Shown here in pieces: positions 41,660-50,882 of a stretch of 64,000 bases of DNA. A program made the position numbers and the translations under genes. The notes beneath the pieces were generated by a model. That model had not been told where the DNA came from, did no database searches, and saw only the letters and a list, made by a program, of their open reading frames with translations. Numbering within the stretch: the first letter of the stretch is position 1; every line of letters begins with the position of its first letter. This stretch comes from Sediminibacterium sp. KACHI17 (GTDB lineage Bacteria > Bacteroidota > Bacteroidia > Chitinophagales > Chitinophagaceae), in contig NZ_AP029612.1 of assembly GCF_040362915.1 (NCBI RefSeq), positions 2,480,001 to 2,544,000 of the forward strand, in the 5' to 3' direction.

Positions 41660-42673
41660 ATGCGTATCCTGTTAGTATTAGTTTTTTCTTGCTTAATAAC
41701 GTTTTCCCTTCAGGCCCAACAGCCTGGAAAAAAACTCCAGGAAACGGCAAAGACCATGTTAATGCAGGGTGATTTTGAGAATGCTGTTGCAATTCTCGAA
41801 TCAGCCGCAAAGCAAGCACCGGGAGATTTGAGTATTCTCAAAGATCTTTCTTACGCTTGTTATTTGAAACGTGACTTTGCAAAAGCGATACAGGTTGGAA
41901 GACCATTATCCGAAAGGCAGGATGCAGATGAACAAGTATTTCAAATACTTGGGCTTTCTTATAAAGCAATTGCTGCTTATAAAGATGGGATCAAGCTATA
42001 CAAGACCGCATTGAAAAAATTTCCCAATAGTACCATCATTTATAATGAATATGGTGAGTTACTCATCATGGATAATGCTCCGGAAGAAGCTATTGAACAA
42101 TGGGAAAAAGGTATTCGGGCAGATCCTAATTTCAGTGGTAACTATTATAATGCCTGTATCTATTATACAAAAGTGGGTAACTGGATTCGAATGGCATTGT
42201 ATGGAGAGATTTTTATAAACCTGGAAAGTTTTACAGAAAGAACAGCAGAGGTTAAAAAAGCAGTACTGAATGCATGGCAAAAAATGTACCTGCCTTCTGT
42301 GATCGGTCAACAATTAAAATCAGGGATCTCATCATTTGAAAAAGCAGTGCTGCAAATATTAGAGAAACAAGTAGCAACAGCGAAAGCCGGATTCCAGGCA
42401 GATAATAGTACTTCCTTACGCTCCCAGTTTATATTGGAATGGTTTAAAACAAATGGGGCAACATATCCTTTCCGTTTATTTGAACAACAGCAGTACTTCA
42501 TTCGCGAAGGTTTATTTGAGGCTTATAACCAATGGATCTTTGGAGAGTCAGTGAATGAGAATGCCTATAAAATATGGAAAGACACCCATCCTAAAGAAGC
42601 TGAAGCATACAGTGAGTACCAAAAAACAAGGCTATTTAAGTTGCCTGCAGGACAGTACTACTTTTCTAAATAA
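41660..42673 (+). CDS. Secreted tetratricopeptide-repeat protein
   Basis: The 337-residue protein begins with a signal peptide, MRILLVLVFSCLITFSLQAQ. Residues about 30-170 hold three to four TPR-like helix pairs, for example TMLMQGDFENAVAILESAAK and LLIMDNAPEEAIEQWEKGIR. The C-terminal half is helical and unnamed. It probably mediates protein contacts in the periplasm or at the membrane. An in-frame TTG at 41639 adds seven residues; ATG 41660 suits the signal peptide. A strong terminator follows. Confidence 0.82.
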   Translation: MRILLVLVFSCLITFSLQAQQPGKKLQETAKTMLMQGDFENAVAILESAAKQAPGDLSILKDLSYACYLKRDFAKAIQVGRPLSERQDADEQVFQILGLSYKAIAAYKDGIKLYKTALKKFPNSTIIYNEYGELLIMDNAPEEAIEQWEKGIRADPNFSGNYYNACIYYTKVGNWIRMALYGEIFINLESFTERTAEVKKAVLNAWQKMYLPSVIGQQLKSGISSFEKAVLQILEKQVATAKAGFQADNSTSLRSQFILEWFKTNGATYPFRLFEQQQYFIREGLFEAYNQWIFGESVNENAYKIWKDTHPKEAEAYSEYQKTRLFKLPAGQYYFSK

Positions 42674-42691
42674 AGCATAAAGACCATTTCC

Positions 42692-42720
42692 AGCCCGCAA
42701 TAAGCTTGCGGGCTTTTTTA
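42692..42720 (+). terminator. Intrinsic terminator after the TPR gene
   Basis: AGCCCGCAA (42692-42700) and TTGCGGGCT (42706-42714) form a perfect 9-bp stem with a TAAGC loop, followed by a T-run through 42719. Confidence 0.92.
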
Positions 42721-42764
42721 TTTGTGTTCTTTTGCTTAAATTGACTGTCCTAAAACTGCTTAAC

Positions 42765-43040
42765 ATGGAACCCGGTAAAGACGAACAACTATGGCGTATC
42801 GCCAAGAAACGTGCTTCATTCAAAAGAAACCTTTATAGTTATATCATTATCATCGCCTTTTTATGGGTGATATGGTGGATGACTGCAGGTCGTTATAATG
42901 GGTTTCATGGTACTCCCTGGCCAATATGGGTCATGTTAGGATGGGGTATTGCATTGGGCTTTCAGTATTTCAATGCTTATAACGGAAATGGGAGAGAACT
43001 GGCAGAAGAAGAGTATGAGAAATTAAAAAGGCAGCAATAA
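42765..43040 (+). CDS. 2TM domain protein
   Basis: The 91-residue protein has two membrane segments, LYSYIIIIAFLWVIWWM and WPIWVMLGWGIALGFQYF, framed by charged ends (KDEQLWRIAKKRASFKRN and EEEYEKLKRQQ). This is the 2TM domain (PF13239) common in Bacteroidetes; it often sits next to sensor kinases and its function is unknown. ATG 42765 (MEPGKDEQLW) is preferred to an upstream in-frame start at 42732. Confidence 0.82.
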   Translation: MEPGKDEQLWRIAKKRASFKRNLYSYIIIIAFLWVIWWMTAGRYNGFHGTPWPIWVMLGWGIALGFQYFNAYNGNGRELAEEEYEKLKRQQ

Positions 43041-43097
43041 CAAATAAGCTTTCTCATTTGTTATCGTTTACTTTGAACATTATAGAATGCTTGCACT

Positions 43098-44882
43098 ATG
43101 ACGATAAAGAGATTATTCGATTGCCTTGAACACCAGCTACAGCATTTTCCTAAAAATGATATGCTTGCTGCGAAAGAAAATGGTCAGTGGACAACTTACA
43201 GTACGGAAAAAGTAGTAGAAACCGTAAATAAATTCAGTGCCGGTTTGATTGAACTTGGTGTCAGCGCACGTGATATAACACCTGAATCAAGTGATAAAAT
43301 CGCCATCATTAGTAATAACAGACCTGAATGGATCTTTACAGATCTCGCAGCGCAACAAATTGGCGCGATCTTAGTTCCGGTATACCCCACTACCAGTCCT
43401 TTAGAGTTGGAGTTTATTCTCAATGACGCAGCTGTAAAATATCTTTTTGTAAGCAACGCTGAATTACTGGAGAAAGCAAAAGCAGTTGCAGCCAAAGTGC
43501 CTTCTATTAAATCGATTTATACATTCGATAAAATTGAAGGTGCAAAACATTGGTCTGAAGTTACCGCATTGGCCAATGATACATTACTACAAAAAGTAAA
43601 TGAAATCAAAGCCACAATACCTGTTTCTCATTTGGCGACCATCATTTATACATCAGGTACGACAGGCACACCCAAAGGTGTAATGCTGAGTCACCGCAAT
43701 ATTTACTCTAATGTTCAGTTCTCCAAAGAAAGCTTTCCTTTCAATGATGCACCGGAATCTAAAGTATTGAGCTTTTTACCACTGAACCACATTTTTGAAA
43801 AAACAGTTACGTATATCTATCTATATAGTGGTATAAGTATTTACTATGCTGAAAGTTTAGAAACGATTGGTGATAATCTTCGCGAAATAAAACCTGACGG
43901 ATTCACCACTGTTCCTCGCTTACTTGAAAAAGTGTTTGAAAGAATTATGTCGAAAGGAAACGAGTTGACAGGTCTGAAACGAAAATTATTTTTCTGGGCA
44001 GTTGATCTTGCTGAAAAATATGATAACCTCAAGAGCGGCGGGTTATGGTATAACATTCAATTGGCAATTGCCAATAAACTTATATTCAGTAAATGGAGAG
44101 AAGCTTTAGGGGGCAATGTATCTTTTATTGTTACCGGTGGTGCAGCTTGTCAGGTGAAATTATTACGGATTTTCAATGCGGCTAAAATACCCGTATTTGA
44201 AGGCTATGGTCCAACGGAGAATAGTCCGGTGATCAGCGTAAACAGACAAGCAAAGGGTCTCACCAAATTTGGAACAGTGGGCCCTGTTATTAATGGTGTT
44301 GAGCTGAAGTTGGAAGAAGATGGTGAAATATGTGTTGCAGGTCCGAGTGTAATGGAAGGATATTATAAAAGACCAGATCTTACTGCTGAAGCCGTGATCG
44401 ATGGTTGGCTGCATACAGGTGATATTGGTATTATCGAAGATGGGAAATTCCTGAAAATAACAGACCGTAAAAAAGAACTATTCAAAACCAGCGGTGGTAA
44501 ATATGTGGCTCCTCAACCAATTGAGAATAAATTGAAGGAGAGTCCATTTATTGAACAGATCATGGTAGTTGGATCTGAAAGAAAATTTGTAGGAGCATTG
44601 ATCGTTCCTTCTTTCCTGACACTAAAAGACTGGATGAAAGAGAAAGGCATCAATTATACCACAAATGAAGATGCGATCCATCATCCAAGGGTTCTGGAAT
44701 TATACCGCGAACTGGTAGAGAGTTATAATACTTTCTTTAATCACGTAGAGCAAATCAAAAAGTTTGAATTATTACCACAAGAGTGGACGATCGATACCGG
44801 GGAAATGACGCCTAAAATGAGTTTGAAACGAAAAGTAGTCATGGAAAAATTCAAATCAGCTATAGAGAGAATTTATGTCTGA
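43098..44882 (+). CDS. Long-chain fatty acid-CoA ligase (AMP-binding)
   Basis: The 594-residue enzyme activates fatty acids to acyl-CoA with ATP. AMP-binding motifs are IIYTSGTTGTPKGVMLSHRN, FLPLNHIFEKTVTYIY, VFEGYGPTENSPVIS and DGWLHTGDIGIIEDGKFLKI. The C-terminal lysine domain has DRKKELFKTSGGKYVAPQPI and TPKMSLKRKVV, typical of the FadD15-like subgroup in actinobacteria and Bacteroidetes. It is probably a peripheral membrane enzyme used for lipid remodelling or fatty-acid catabolism. The spacing from the 2TM gene is 57 bp. Confidence 0.93.
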   Translation: MTIKRLFDCLEHQLQHFPKNDMLAAKENGQWTTYSTEKVVETVNKFSAGLIELGVSARDITPESSDKIAIISNNRPEWIFTDLAAQQIGAILVPVYPTTSPLELEFILNDAAVKYLFVSNAELLEKAKAVAAKVPSIKSIYTFDKIEGAKHWSEVTALANDTLLQKVNEIKATIPVSHLATIIYTSGTTGTPKGVMLSHRNIYSNVQFSKESFPFNDAPESKVLSFLPLNHIFEKTVTYIYLYSGISIYYAESLETIGDNLREIKPDGFTTVPRLLEKVFERIMSKGNELTGLKRKLFFWAVDLAEKYDNLKSGGLWYNIQLAIANKLIFSKWREALGGNVSFIVTGGAACQVKLLRIFNAAKIPVFEGYGPTENSPVISVNRQAKGLTKFGTVGPVINGVELKLEEDGEICVAGPSVMEGYYKRPDLTAEAVIDGWLHTGDIGIIEDGKFLKITDRKKELFKTSGGKYVAPQPIENKLKESPFIEQIMVVGSERKFVGALIVPSFLTLKDWMKEKGINYTTNEDAIHHPRVLELYRELVESYNTFFNHVEQIKKFELLPQEWTIDTGEMTPKMSLKRKVVMEKFKSAIERIYV

Positions 44883-44938
44883 TACGAATGGACGGCACTT
44901 AGGGCTTCGCTATTCAATAATCCTTTATTGTCAGAAAT

Positions 44939-46801
44939 ATGACTGATTACAGCATCTATCGTGTCATGATTGAAAATGCACTGGATGCTTTTTTTCTGAC
45001 CAAACCTGATGGTACTATTTTAGATGTTAATGCTGCGGCCTCTTCCATGTTTGGGTATTCATTGGAAGAGTTTAAAGTGATAGGACGACAAGGGATCATT
45101 GATATTGACTCCCCAGGATTGAATGCATTTTTGGAAGAAAGAAGGAAAAAGGGGAAAGTCATATGTGAGCTTATTGGCATCAAAAAAAACGGAGAAAGAT
45201 TTCCTATTTGGGTGTCGTCTGTCATTTTTAAACAAGATGAACAAGAAGAAAAGACCTTTACCATTATTCAGGATATCACGGAGCGAAAAAGGAAAGAACA
45301 AGAACTGCGCACTTCCGAAGCAAATATGCGAATGATTCTAGATAACACAGATGAGTTATTCATTATCATAGACAGAAATCTCAAAGTCATCAATTTTAAT
45401 AAAGCCACTGAGGTAAAATCCCAACAATTATTAGGAGTGCCATTCGAGAAAGGCAAATCTATTTTGGATAGTGCTCAGCCGGAACGGGTACCACTATTGA
45501 AACAACTGTATGCAGATGTTCTGAACGGGGCCGTTCGAAAAAGTGTAGTGGAGATACCCGCTATTCATGGTAATTCGAAAGTAGTGGTTGATATCAGGTA
45601 TAGCCCTATTTATGAAGACGGGCTGATCGTCGGTGCCATTATCAATGTTAGAGATATCACTGAAACCAAGGCAAAAGAAGAAGAATTATTGAGAACCAAT
45701 GAGCGATTCTTTTTTGCTGCCAAAGCAACCAATGATGCTATATGGGATTGGGATATCCAAAACGATAAAGTATTCCGTGTTGGAGATGGATTGCAGAGTA
45801 TGTTTGGATACGATAAAAGTATAGCAGCGCAAGATGATACATTCTGGATCCAAAGAGTGCATCCAGAAGATTTAGATGACATGATTTCAAAGCGTGAAAA
45901 AATCTTATACCATACGAATGAACTGTACTGGGAAGATGAGTATCGGTTTCGAAAATCAGATGATACCTACGCGCATGTGTTTGATAAGGGATATATTATT
46001 CGTGATGCAAATGGTACTCCTGTACGTATGATCGGTGCCACCCAAGATGTTTCACAACAAAAAGAAACTGAAGCATTATTGGTAGAACTTAATAACAGAC
46101 TAAAACGCAGGGCTGAAGAACTTGCTAATTCAAATATCGAACTGGAACGTTTTGCATATATCGCTTCCCATGATTTACAAGAGCCGCTTAGAATGGTTAC
46201 TAGTTTTCTTCAGTTACTTAAAAAAAGATATGTAGAAAAACTGGATGAAACGGCTGATCAATATATCGCTTTCGCTGTTGATGGTGCTGAAAGAATGAAA
46301 ACATTGATCATGGATCTGTTGGATTATTCCAGAGTAGGATCTAATACAGAACCAAATGAGAATGTAGATCTGAATATTTTGATAGAAGAAGTCAAGGGAG
46401 TTTTTAGTAAAACCATTGATGAATCAAAAGCTCATATTACAGTTGGACCTTTGCCTATCGTAAAAGGAAATCGTACTCAGCTATTACAGCTATTTCAAAA
46501 CTTGATCGGTAATGCCATTAAATACCAAAAAGATGAGAGCCCGGTAATTCAAATCAGCTGTACAGAACAGGAAGAGGAATATCTTTTTGAAATCAAGGAT
46601 AATGGTATTGGCATCGACCCCGCTTTTCACGAAAAGATCTTTGTGATTTTTCACCGGTTACATAGTCGATCCGAATATACAGGTACCGGAATTGGACTCG
46701 CAATTTGTAAGAAAATCGTTGAACGCCATAATGGTAAAATATGGGTAAAATCAATGCCCGGACAAGGGAGCTCTTTCTTTTTCACCCTTGGTAAAAGATA
46801 A
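44939..46801 (+). CDS. Multi-PAS sensor histidine kinase
   Basis: The 620-residue kinase has no membrane segment, so it is cytoplasmic. Three PAS domains lie at about residues 5-120 (TKPDGTILDVNAAASSMFGY), 125-245 and 250-375 (AIWDWDIQNDKVFRVGDGL). The dimerisation helix contains the phospho-acceptor H411 in YIASHDLQEPLRMVTSFLQL. The ATPase domain has NLIGNAIKYQK (N box), FEIKDNGIGIDP (G1) and YTGTGIGLAICKKIV (G2). It belongs to the phytochrome-like/LytTR-free HisKA class. No cognate regulator is fused; the REC-containing kinase downstream at 46895 is a candidate partner. Confidence 0.92.
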   Translation: MTDYSIYRVMIENALDAFFLTKPDGTILDVNAAASSMFGYSLEEFKVIGRQGIIDIDSPGLNAFLEERRKKGKVICELIGIKKNGERFPIWVSSVIFKQDEQEEKTFTIIQDITERKRKEQELRTSEANMRMILDNTDELFIIIDRNLKVINFNKATEVKSQQLLGVPFEKGKSILDSAQPERVPLLKQLYADVLNGAVRKSVVEIPAIHGNSKVVVDIRYSPIYEDGLIVGAIINVRDITETKAKEEELLRTNERFFFAAKATNDAIWDWDIQNDKVFRVGDGLQSMFGYDKSIAAQDDTFWIQRVHPEDLDDMISKREKILYHTNELYWEDEYRFRKSDDTYAHVFDKGYIIRDANGTPVRMIGATQDVSQQKETEALLVELNNRLKRRAEELANSNIELERFAYIASHDLQEPLRMVTSFLQLLKKRYVEKLDETADQYIAFAVDGAERMKTLIMDLLDYSRVGSNTEPNENVDLNILIEEVKGVFSKTIDESKAHITVGPLPIVKGNRTQLLQLFQNLIGNAIKYQKDESPVIQISCTEQEEEYLFEIKDNGIGIDPAFHEKIFVIFHRLHSRSEYTGTGIGLAICKKIVERHNGKIWVKSMPGQGSSFFFTLGKR

Positions 46802-46894
46802 ATATCCGGATATCACAGAACCCCTTTTATTTTTACTATCTTGTTATAGCAAATAATGAAAACTGAGAAAATTATTCCCATAAAACCATAGGTT

Positions 46895-49120
46895 ATGTCT
46901 GATAACCGATTGCCATTGACCATATTGATCGTTGAAGATAATCCGGGTGATCTTTTTCTTTTGGAAGAATTATTGAAGGGTGCATCTCTACCCATCAAAC
47001 AACTGATTAAAGTTACAAGTGCACATGACGCACAATTAGCGCTTCAACAGGAAGAAATAAATCTTGTTTTACTGGATCTAAGTTTACCGGATAGTAATGG
47101 ACTTCAGTCCTATGAAATGGTAGATGAATATGCAGGATCAATACCAATTGTTGTATTGACAGGGTTGATCGACATGGAAGTAGCATTGGAAACAATGGCC
47201 AGCGGTGCCCAGGATTATCTGATCAAAGGAGAATTTGATGAAAAGCTGCTGGAAAAATCCATTCAATATAGTATTGAGCGTAAGAAAAGTCAGGAAAGTC
47301 TAAGGGAAAGTATCGATCGTTATAAGTTCGTTACACGTGTAACCAACGATGTGGTATGGGATATGAACCTTTCCACTAAGAAAGTTCTTTGGGCAGAAGA
47401 GAACATGAAACGCTTGTTTGGGTATGATACGGGAAATGAAGAAACCGGCTTTGATTTTTGGTCGGAAAAAGTACATCCCGATGAACGTGAGCAGGTCATC
47501 AAGAAGCTTTTAGATGCTTGTGAAGACAATACCAGTGATCGATGGGAAGATGAATACCGTTTTGTAAGAGCTGATGGTACATATGCATATGTATTGGATA
47601 AAGGATATCTGCTTTATGCAAATGGAAAGGCAGTAAGGATGATCGGATCAATGCAAGACATCACTGAAAGAAAACTCGCAGAACTGAAATTGCTGGATAG
47701 TGAAAAAAGATTTAGATCATTGGTTCAGAATGGTTCTGATATGATCAAGATCCTGGATGAAAATGGGCGATTTACTTTTTCGAGCCCAAGCGTCGAAAAA
47801 GTATTAGGCTATTCACAAGAAGCCATTGTAGGTAAAATGACGTTTGATTTTATTCATCCGGATGACTTACAGGATATTCTTGGTCATTTCCAGACCATAA
47901 AGCAAACCGATTATGATGAAATACCTTATTTCAGATTTAAAAATATACACGGTGAGTGGCGTTGGTTAGAAACTAAATTGACCAACCTGCTTGCGGATCC
48001 TGCTGTACAGGGCATCGTATCTAACTCCAGAGATGTGACGGAGAAAAAGAAAGCAGAAGAAGCAATACTGGCTTCAGAAGAAAGATACCGGAGTTTATTC
48101 TTTAATAATCCAATGTCTATTTATATCTGGGATATAAATACGCTGGAAATTTTGGAGGTCAATGACACAGCACAAAAAGAATACGGATACTCAAGAGATG
48201 AGTTTCTTTCTCTTACTATGAAAGATCTTAGACGAAAAGAGAATATTCCGCAATACCTTTCTTTTGTTGAAGAGCTTAAAAATGCAGATGCAGATACAAT
48301 TATGCATGGTGTTTGGAAGCATGCAAGAAAGAATAGTGAAGAGATCGCCATGGAGATTTATTCACAAAAAATTTCCTTTAAGGAACGCAACGCTGTTCTA
48401 GCATTGGCCAATAATATAGATGAAAAAATACGGCTTGAAAATAAGCTGGCTGAGGAACGTGAAGCCAAACAAAAAGAGATCACCGAAGCCGTGATCCGGG
48501 TTCAAGAAAAAGAACGCTACGAAATAAGCAGAGAATTACATGACAACGTGAATCAACAACTAACGGTTGCCATGATGTATATCGCTACTGCAGAAAAGGG
48601 AACCAATAATGCAGAAGCTTTGCTCAAGCAATCTTCCGGATTCATTTATAATGCTATTGAAGAGATCCGAAAACTTTCAAAAGCCCTTGTGACACCATTG
48701 ATCAAGGATTTCGGTCTCTGTAAAGCGATTGAAGGATTGCTGGAAGATATTCAAATAGCAAATACCAGTATTCACTTTGATTTCTTTTGCGAGAATTTCT
48801 ATGAAGAGGATGTTCAATATGAATTCAAACTTAGCATATATCGGATCGTTCAGGAACAATTGAATAATATCCTGAAGCATGCAAAGGCTAAGGAAGTGGT
48901 TATTGAGTTATATCGTGATGAAGTGATCAGGCTATCCGTGAATGATGATGGAGTAGGATTTGATACCAAAAAGAAGCGAAAAGGTATTGGTATTCATAAT
49001 ATCCAAACAAGGGTCGGACTCTATGGCGGTAAAATAAATATTCACTCAGAACCCGGAAACGGATGTCAGCTTAGAATTGAGTTCCCGATAACGAATGATA
49101 TTTTAGTGAAGCAAGAATGA
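46895..49120 (+). CDS. Receiver-PAS-histidine kinase hybrid protein
   Basis: The 741 residues run REC-PAS-PAS-PAS-HisKA_3-HATPase. The receiver domain (residues 8-130) has phospho-acceptor D61 in VLLDLSLPDSNG and VVLTG. PAS domains follow to about residue 525. The dimerisation region is of the NarX/DesK type, EKERYEISRELHDNVNQQLT with H549, and the ATPase domain has NDDGVGFDTKKKRKGIGIHN. A REC at the N-terminus of a HisKA_3 kinase suggests that it receives a phosphoryl group from another kinase, possibly the one at 44939, and relays the signal on (inference). The gap between the two genes is 93 bp. Confidence 0.9.
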   Translation: MSDNRLPLTILIVEDNPGDLFLLEELLKGASLPIKQLIKVTSAHDAQLALQQEEINLVLLDLSLPDSNGLQSYEMVDEYAGSIPIVVLTGLIDMEVALETMASGAQDYLIKGEFDEKLLEKSIQYSIERKKSQESLRESIDRYKFVTRVTNDVVWDMNLSTKKVLWAEENMKRLFGYDTGNEETGFDFWSEKVHPDEREQVIKKLLDACEDNTSDRWEDEYRFVRADGTYAYVLDKGYLLYANGKAVRMIGSMQDITERKLAELKLLDSEKRFRSLVQNGSDMIKILDENGRFTFSSPSVEKVLGYSQEAIVGKMTFDFIHPDDLQDILGHFQTIKQTDYDEIPYFRFKNIHGEWRWLETKLTNLLADPAVQGIVSNSRDVTEKKKAEEAILASEERYRSLFFNNPMSIYIWDINTLEILEVNDTAQKEYGYSRDEFLSLTMKDLRRKENIPQYLSFVEELKNADADTIMHGVWKHARKNSEEIAMEIYSQKISFKERNAVLALANNIDEKIRLENKLAEEREAKQKEITEAVIRVQEKERYEISRELHDNVNQQLTVAMMYIATAEKGTNNAEALLKQSSGFIYNAIEEIRKLSKALVTPLIKDFGLCKAIEGLLEDIQIANTSIHFDFFCENFYEEDVQYEFKLSIYRIVQEQLNNILKHAKAKEVVIELYRDEVIRLSVNDDGVGFDTKKKRKGIGIHNIQTRVGLYGGKINIHSEPGNGCQLRIEFPITNDILVKQE

Positions 49121-49140
49121 TTTTAGTTGGCGGAAAAAAA

Positions 49141-49188
49141 GTTGACAGTTGACAGATTTTGAAATGATCAATACTGTCAACTGTCAAC
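49141..49188. repeat. Perfect palindrome of duplicated TTGACAG
   Basis: GTTGACAGTTGACAG (49141-49155) and its exact inverse (49174-49188) form a 15-bp stem with an 18-nt loop. Each arm holds the word TTGACAG twice. It sits between two convergent genes and could terminate both. Confidence 0.88.
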
Positions 49189-49194
49189 AGATGA

Positions 49195-50775
49195 CTACTC
49201 TATTCCCGGTTGTTTCAATTTCCAGCCGGTCTTAGCTTTTTGTTCATCTACTATCTTCTTGACATCAGCCAGTAGTTTTTTTGCATCATAGACGATCCCA
49301 TCTTTGATCGTGAATTGTACACCTCCACTTCGTATAATCTTATTATCTTTTGTCAATTCAATGGCACCAGTGCCATACAATACCTGTAAGTTTTTTAACG
49401 GATTTGCATTTACAATAACGAGATCTGCCAGTTTGCCAACTTCAACACTTCCTAATTCTTTATCCATACCCAATGCTTGTGCTCCGTATAAGGTAGCAGA
49501 GCGGATTACTTCCAGAGGGTGAAATCCTGCTTCACGTAATAATTCCAACTCGCGGATATAACCAAAGCCATAAGTTTGATAAATGAATCCATTATCAGAC
49601 CCTGCGGTCACTCTTCCTCCACGATTTTTATATTCGTTGATGAATGTCATCCATAAACGATAATTATTTTTCCACTCTACTTCTTGCTCTGTTCCCCACT
49701 GATGCCAGTATGAACCATGACTTTGATAACTTGGTTCATAAAATTTCCATAAAGAAGGTAATGTATAGTCTTCATGCCATTCAGCTCTTCTTGCACGGTG
49801 CAGATCGCGATTGGCTTCATAGATATTGAACGTGGGATCTAAAGTAAAATCCAGTGAAATCAATTCATTCATCACTTTATTCCAATGCTCTGAATATGGT
49901 GCAGCAGCCTGCTTCCATAATTTACCTGCTTCCTCAAAACGGTGTTGCTCGTTATTATAATTATAATCTGCAGGATAGTCTTGAATGGTTTTATTGGTAA
50001 ATAAAGCCTCCGGTAAACCATACCAATGTTCCATACTTGTCATACCCGCACGAGCAGAATTCAACACATTCCATCTGGCTACATCTGTTTGTGCATGGTG
50101 AGCGGTAGAACGCAATCCCAATGCTTTATTCTCACGAACAGCAGCATCCATTACTTCCGGAGATGCTCCAAAAAATTTAATACCATCTGCACCTTTCTTT
50201 GCATTTTCTCGAACCCAGTTTCTTGCCTGCTCTGCATTACTGATAGGTCCACGATTACCCTGCCCGAAAGCAGTGTAGGCAAAAATTCTTGGGGCTGTAA
50301 TGGTATTGGCAGCACTTTTTCTTTTATGCTCTAAAACCCAATCTAATCCATTACCTGCAGACGGATCACGGATCGTTGTTATGCCATGTGCCATCCATAA
50401 TTTAAATACATACTCTGCAGGAGTACCTTGTGCTGTGCCACCAATATGTCCATGCATATCTATGAAACCCGGCATGGCATACATTCCTTCACAATTGAGT
50501 TCCTTACCTCCTTGCTTCAAAGCAGGTCTTCTGTTTTGGTTAATAGGTAATCCCGGACTTCCTACTGTTTGTATCTGAACGATACGATTATTTTCAATTA
50601 CGATGTCTACAGGCCCGGCAGGTGGAGCACCTGTACCATTGATCAAGGTTACTCCACGTATGATCAATTGTGTGTAAGGGCCATCACCTTCTTTTACTTC
50701 AGGAGCTTTAAGTATTTGGCTAAAGCAAGTGAAAAGTACAAGGTGAAAAGAGAGAAGAAAGAGTATTTTTTTCAT
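49195..50775 (-). CDS. Secreted amidohydrolase family protein
   Basis: The 526-residue protein has a signal peptide (KKILFLLSFHLVLFTCFSQ). The metal-dependent hydrolase motifs are PGFIDMHGHIGG near residue 105 (HxH), STAHHAQ and MTSMEHWYG in the middle, and TAGSDNGFIY with the late Asp. The terminal part has LGSVEVGKLADLVIVNANPL, the composite beta domain. The substrate (imidazolonepropionase-like, peptide or lactone) is not clear. It is secreted to the periplasm or beyond. The gene converges on the REC-kinase gene with a palindrome between. Confidence 0.9.
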   Translation of the reverse strand: MKKILFLLSFHLVLFTCFSQILKAPEVKEGDGPYTQLIIRGVTLINGTGAPPAGPVDIVIENNRIVQIQTVGSPGLPINQNRRPALKQGGKELNCEGMYAMPGFIDMHGHIGGTAQGTPAEYVFKLWMAHGITTIRDPSAGNGLDWVLEHKRKSAANTITAPRIFAYTAFGQGNRGPISNAEQARNWVRENAKKGADGIKFFGASPEVMDAAVRENKALGLRSTAHHAQTDVARWNVLNSARAGMTSMEHWYGLPEALFTNKTIQDYPADYNYNNEQHRFEEAGKLWKQAAAPYSEHWNKVMNELISLDFTLDPTFNIYEANRDLHRARRAEWHEDYTLPSLWKFYEPSYQSHGSYWHQWGTEQEVEWKNNYRLWMTFINEYKNRGGRVTAGSDNGFIYQTYGFGYIRELELLREAGFHPLEVIRSATLYGAQALGMDKELGSVEVGKLADLVIVNANPLKNLQVLYGTGAIELTKDNKIIRSGGVQFTIKDGIVYDAKKLLADVKKIVDEQKAKTGWKLKQPGIE

Positions 50776-50882
50776 ACAGCATAATTAGAGGATGAATGTA
50801 AGAAAGAAATGTGAAGCCTATTAAGGAAATCGGTTAATAAGGATACAGCTTACTGAGAATAGAGATACATCAGATCCGGATT

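Noticed and set aside
43037..43064. ATAACAAAT/ATTTGTTAT hairpin after the 2TM gene as a terminator
   Set aside because: The stem is AT-rich and no T-run follows, so I did not list it as a terminator.
46802..46813. 12-bp palindrome ATATCCGGATAT after the first kinase gene
   Set aside because: It is short with no loop or T-run, and such a palindrome can arise by chance; nothing else supports a function.
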